From Gammaproteobacteria bacterium (GTDB lineage: Bacteria > Pseudomonadota > Gammaproteobacteria > UBA9214): a DNA stretch of 5,974 bases. How positions within the stretch are numbered: the stretch's first letter is position 1; every line of letters begins with the position of its first letter. Shown here one piece after another: positions 5,238-5,974 of this stretch. The notes below the pieces were generated by a model. That model had not been told where the DNA came from, ran no database searches, and was given only the letters and a program-made list of their open reading frames with translations. The stretch covers positions 1-5,974 of the forward strand of contig JAOULY010000142.1 in NCBI GenBank assembly GCA_029881775.1. Reading direction: 5' to 3'. The position numbers were made by a program, and so were the translations under genes.

Positions 5238-5974
5238 ATGCCCGGCACCTTCGGCGTAAAAATACGGCACTTCCAGCAACGGCTCACCCGGCTGGACCGG
5301 GAACCGCTCGGCAAGGCGGCGCTGGTGATCATCCTGTTTCTCGATCTTTTTATCCTGGTGTCGATTTTCGATGGTCTCGGTGCGCACACGGCGCAACTCA
5401 CTTCGCCGTCTGAATACATTCCCGGGCTGTGCCGTGACACGGTGCTGGACGAGGACTGGAACAACAGCAACCGGCTCGACAAGCTGGCAAGCCTGGTATC
5501 GAAGTACCGCCACAGCTATTTCCGGCTGGACCCGCGTACCGAGCGTGATGCGATGCATGCGGTGTGTGATCCCATCGTGCGTAGCTTCCGCGATATCCGC
5601 GACGACCAGGCGTTGTCCAGCGACCTGGACCGGCTGGTCAAAATAGACCGCGAGACGCGTGACCTGCAGTCCGGGCAGGCGCGCATCAAGGGCACCTATG
5701 ACACGGCCCTGCTCGAGGATATCGCCGGCAAGGAAACACAGCAATCGCGGGTCGCGTCGCTGCGCGAGGAGATCGCCGACAGGGCCGCGGCCATGGATGA
5801 ACTGGTGCAACGCGAACGGCAGCTGCGTGAAATGCTCGGGCAGGAGGAGCGCATCCTCGCCCTGTTTATGCAGGTGGAGGGTGTGTCCGAGGCCGATCGC
5901 GAGGCGTTGCGTGAAGACCTGCGCCGGCTCAACTTCTGGTACCCGGTTAAAAAGCTCGGCATGGAAATGCTGTC
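5238..5974 (+). CDS. membrane-anchored coiled-coil protein of unknown function, 3' end outside the window
   Basis: Open from ATG 5238 to the window edge (245 codons seen, no stop). GGAGG at 5225-5229 lies at a good distance and fixes the start. The N-terminus is basic and amphipathic (1-25), then one strong hydrophobic segment (about 26-47, AALVIILFLDLFILVSIF). A mixed region follows with Cys65 and Cys110, then a charged, heptad-rich helical stretch (about 127-232), likely coiled coil. The last visible residues (LNFWYPVKKLGMEML) turn hydrophobic and may lead into another membrane segment. The anchor topology is not decided: the basic N-terminus suggests it stays in the cytoplasm with residues beyond 50 in the periplasm. 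I do not recognise the family. The gene lies 24 bp after the PEP-utilising gene on the same strand, so the two are probably co-transcribed, but a functional link is only inferred. Confidence 0.8.
   Translation, partial: MPGTFGVKIRHFQQRLTRLDREPLGKAALVIILFLDLFILVSIFDGLGAHTAQLTSPSEYIPGLCRDTVLDEDWNNSNRLDKLASLVSKYRHSYFRLDPRTERDAMHAVCDPIVRSFRDIRDDQALSSDLDRLVKIDRETRDLQSGQARIKGTYDTALLEDIAGKETQQSRVASLREEIADRAAAMDELVQRERQLREMLGQEERILALFMQVEGVSEADREALREDLRRLNFWYPVKKLGMEML

Overview
The window looks like chromosomal DNA of a moderately GC-rich gammaproteobacterium. This placement is an inference. It rests on a MacAB-type tripartite exporter, on GTAG-headed REP palindromes of the kind reported from Pseudomonas and Stenotrophomonas, and on CCCTCTCCC/GGGAGAGGG hairpin repeats. 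No rRNA, tRNA or taxonomic marker gene is present, so genus cannot be assigned.

Left part (90-3174, minus strand): a compact three-gene operon for a split MacAB/YknXYZ-type exporter. Transcription runs from high to low coordinates: membrane-fusion adaptor (1993-3174), ABC ATPase (1301-1984), then a four-helix MacB-type permease (90-1304). The adaptor stop and ATPase start are 8 nt apart, and the ATPase and permease overlap by 4 nt (ATGA). The ATPase would power the permease, which would pass a periplasmic cargo through the adaptor to an outer-membrane channel. No TolC-like gene is in the window and the cargo cannot be read from sequence.

Middle (3175-3926, about 750 bp without a convincing gene): a dense repeat region between two divergent transcription units. 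It holds eight GTAG-headed REP palindromes, six of them in three head-to-head pairs with an identical 16-nt spacer. One roughly 105-bp block of three REPs is duplicated. The region also holds two of the window's three CCCTCTCCC hairpin elements, the third lying just after the exporter operon. A candidate extended -10 promoter for the exporter sits at 3264-3272 on the minus strand.

Right part (3927 to the end, plus strand): two closely spaced genes. The first (3927-5213) encodes a 428-residue PEP-utilising protein: a phosphohistidine swivel domain followed by an Enzyme I-like PEP-binding TIM barrel. The catalytic His and Cys and most PEP-binding residues are kept, but the HPr-binding helical domain of PTS Enzyme I and the ATP-grasp domain of PEP synthase or PPDK are both absent. 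The second (5238 to beyond the window end) encodes a membrane-anchored protein with a long charged, probably coiled-coil segment that I do not recognise. The pair is the best candidate here for something not well described: a PEP-dependent phosphoryl donor with no obvious acceptor.
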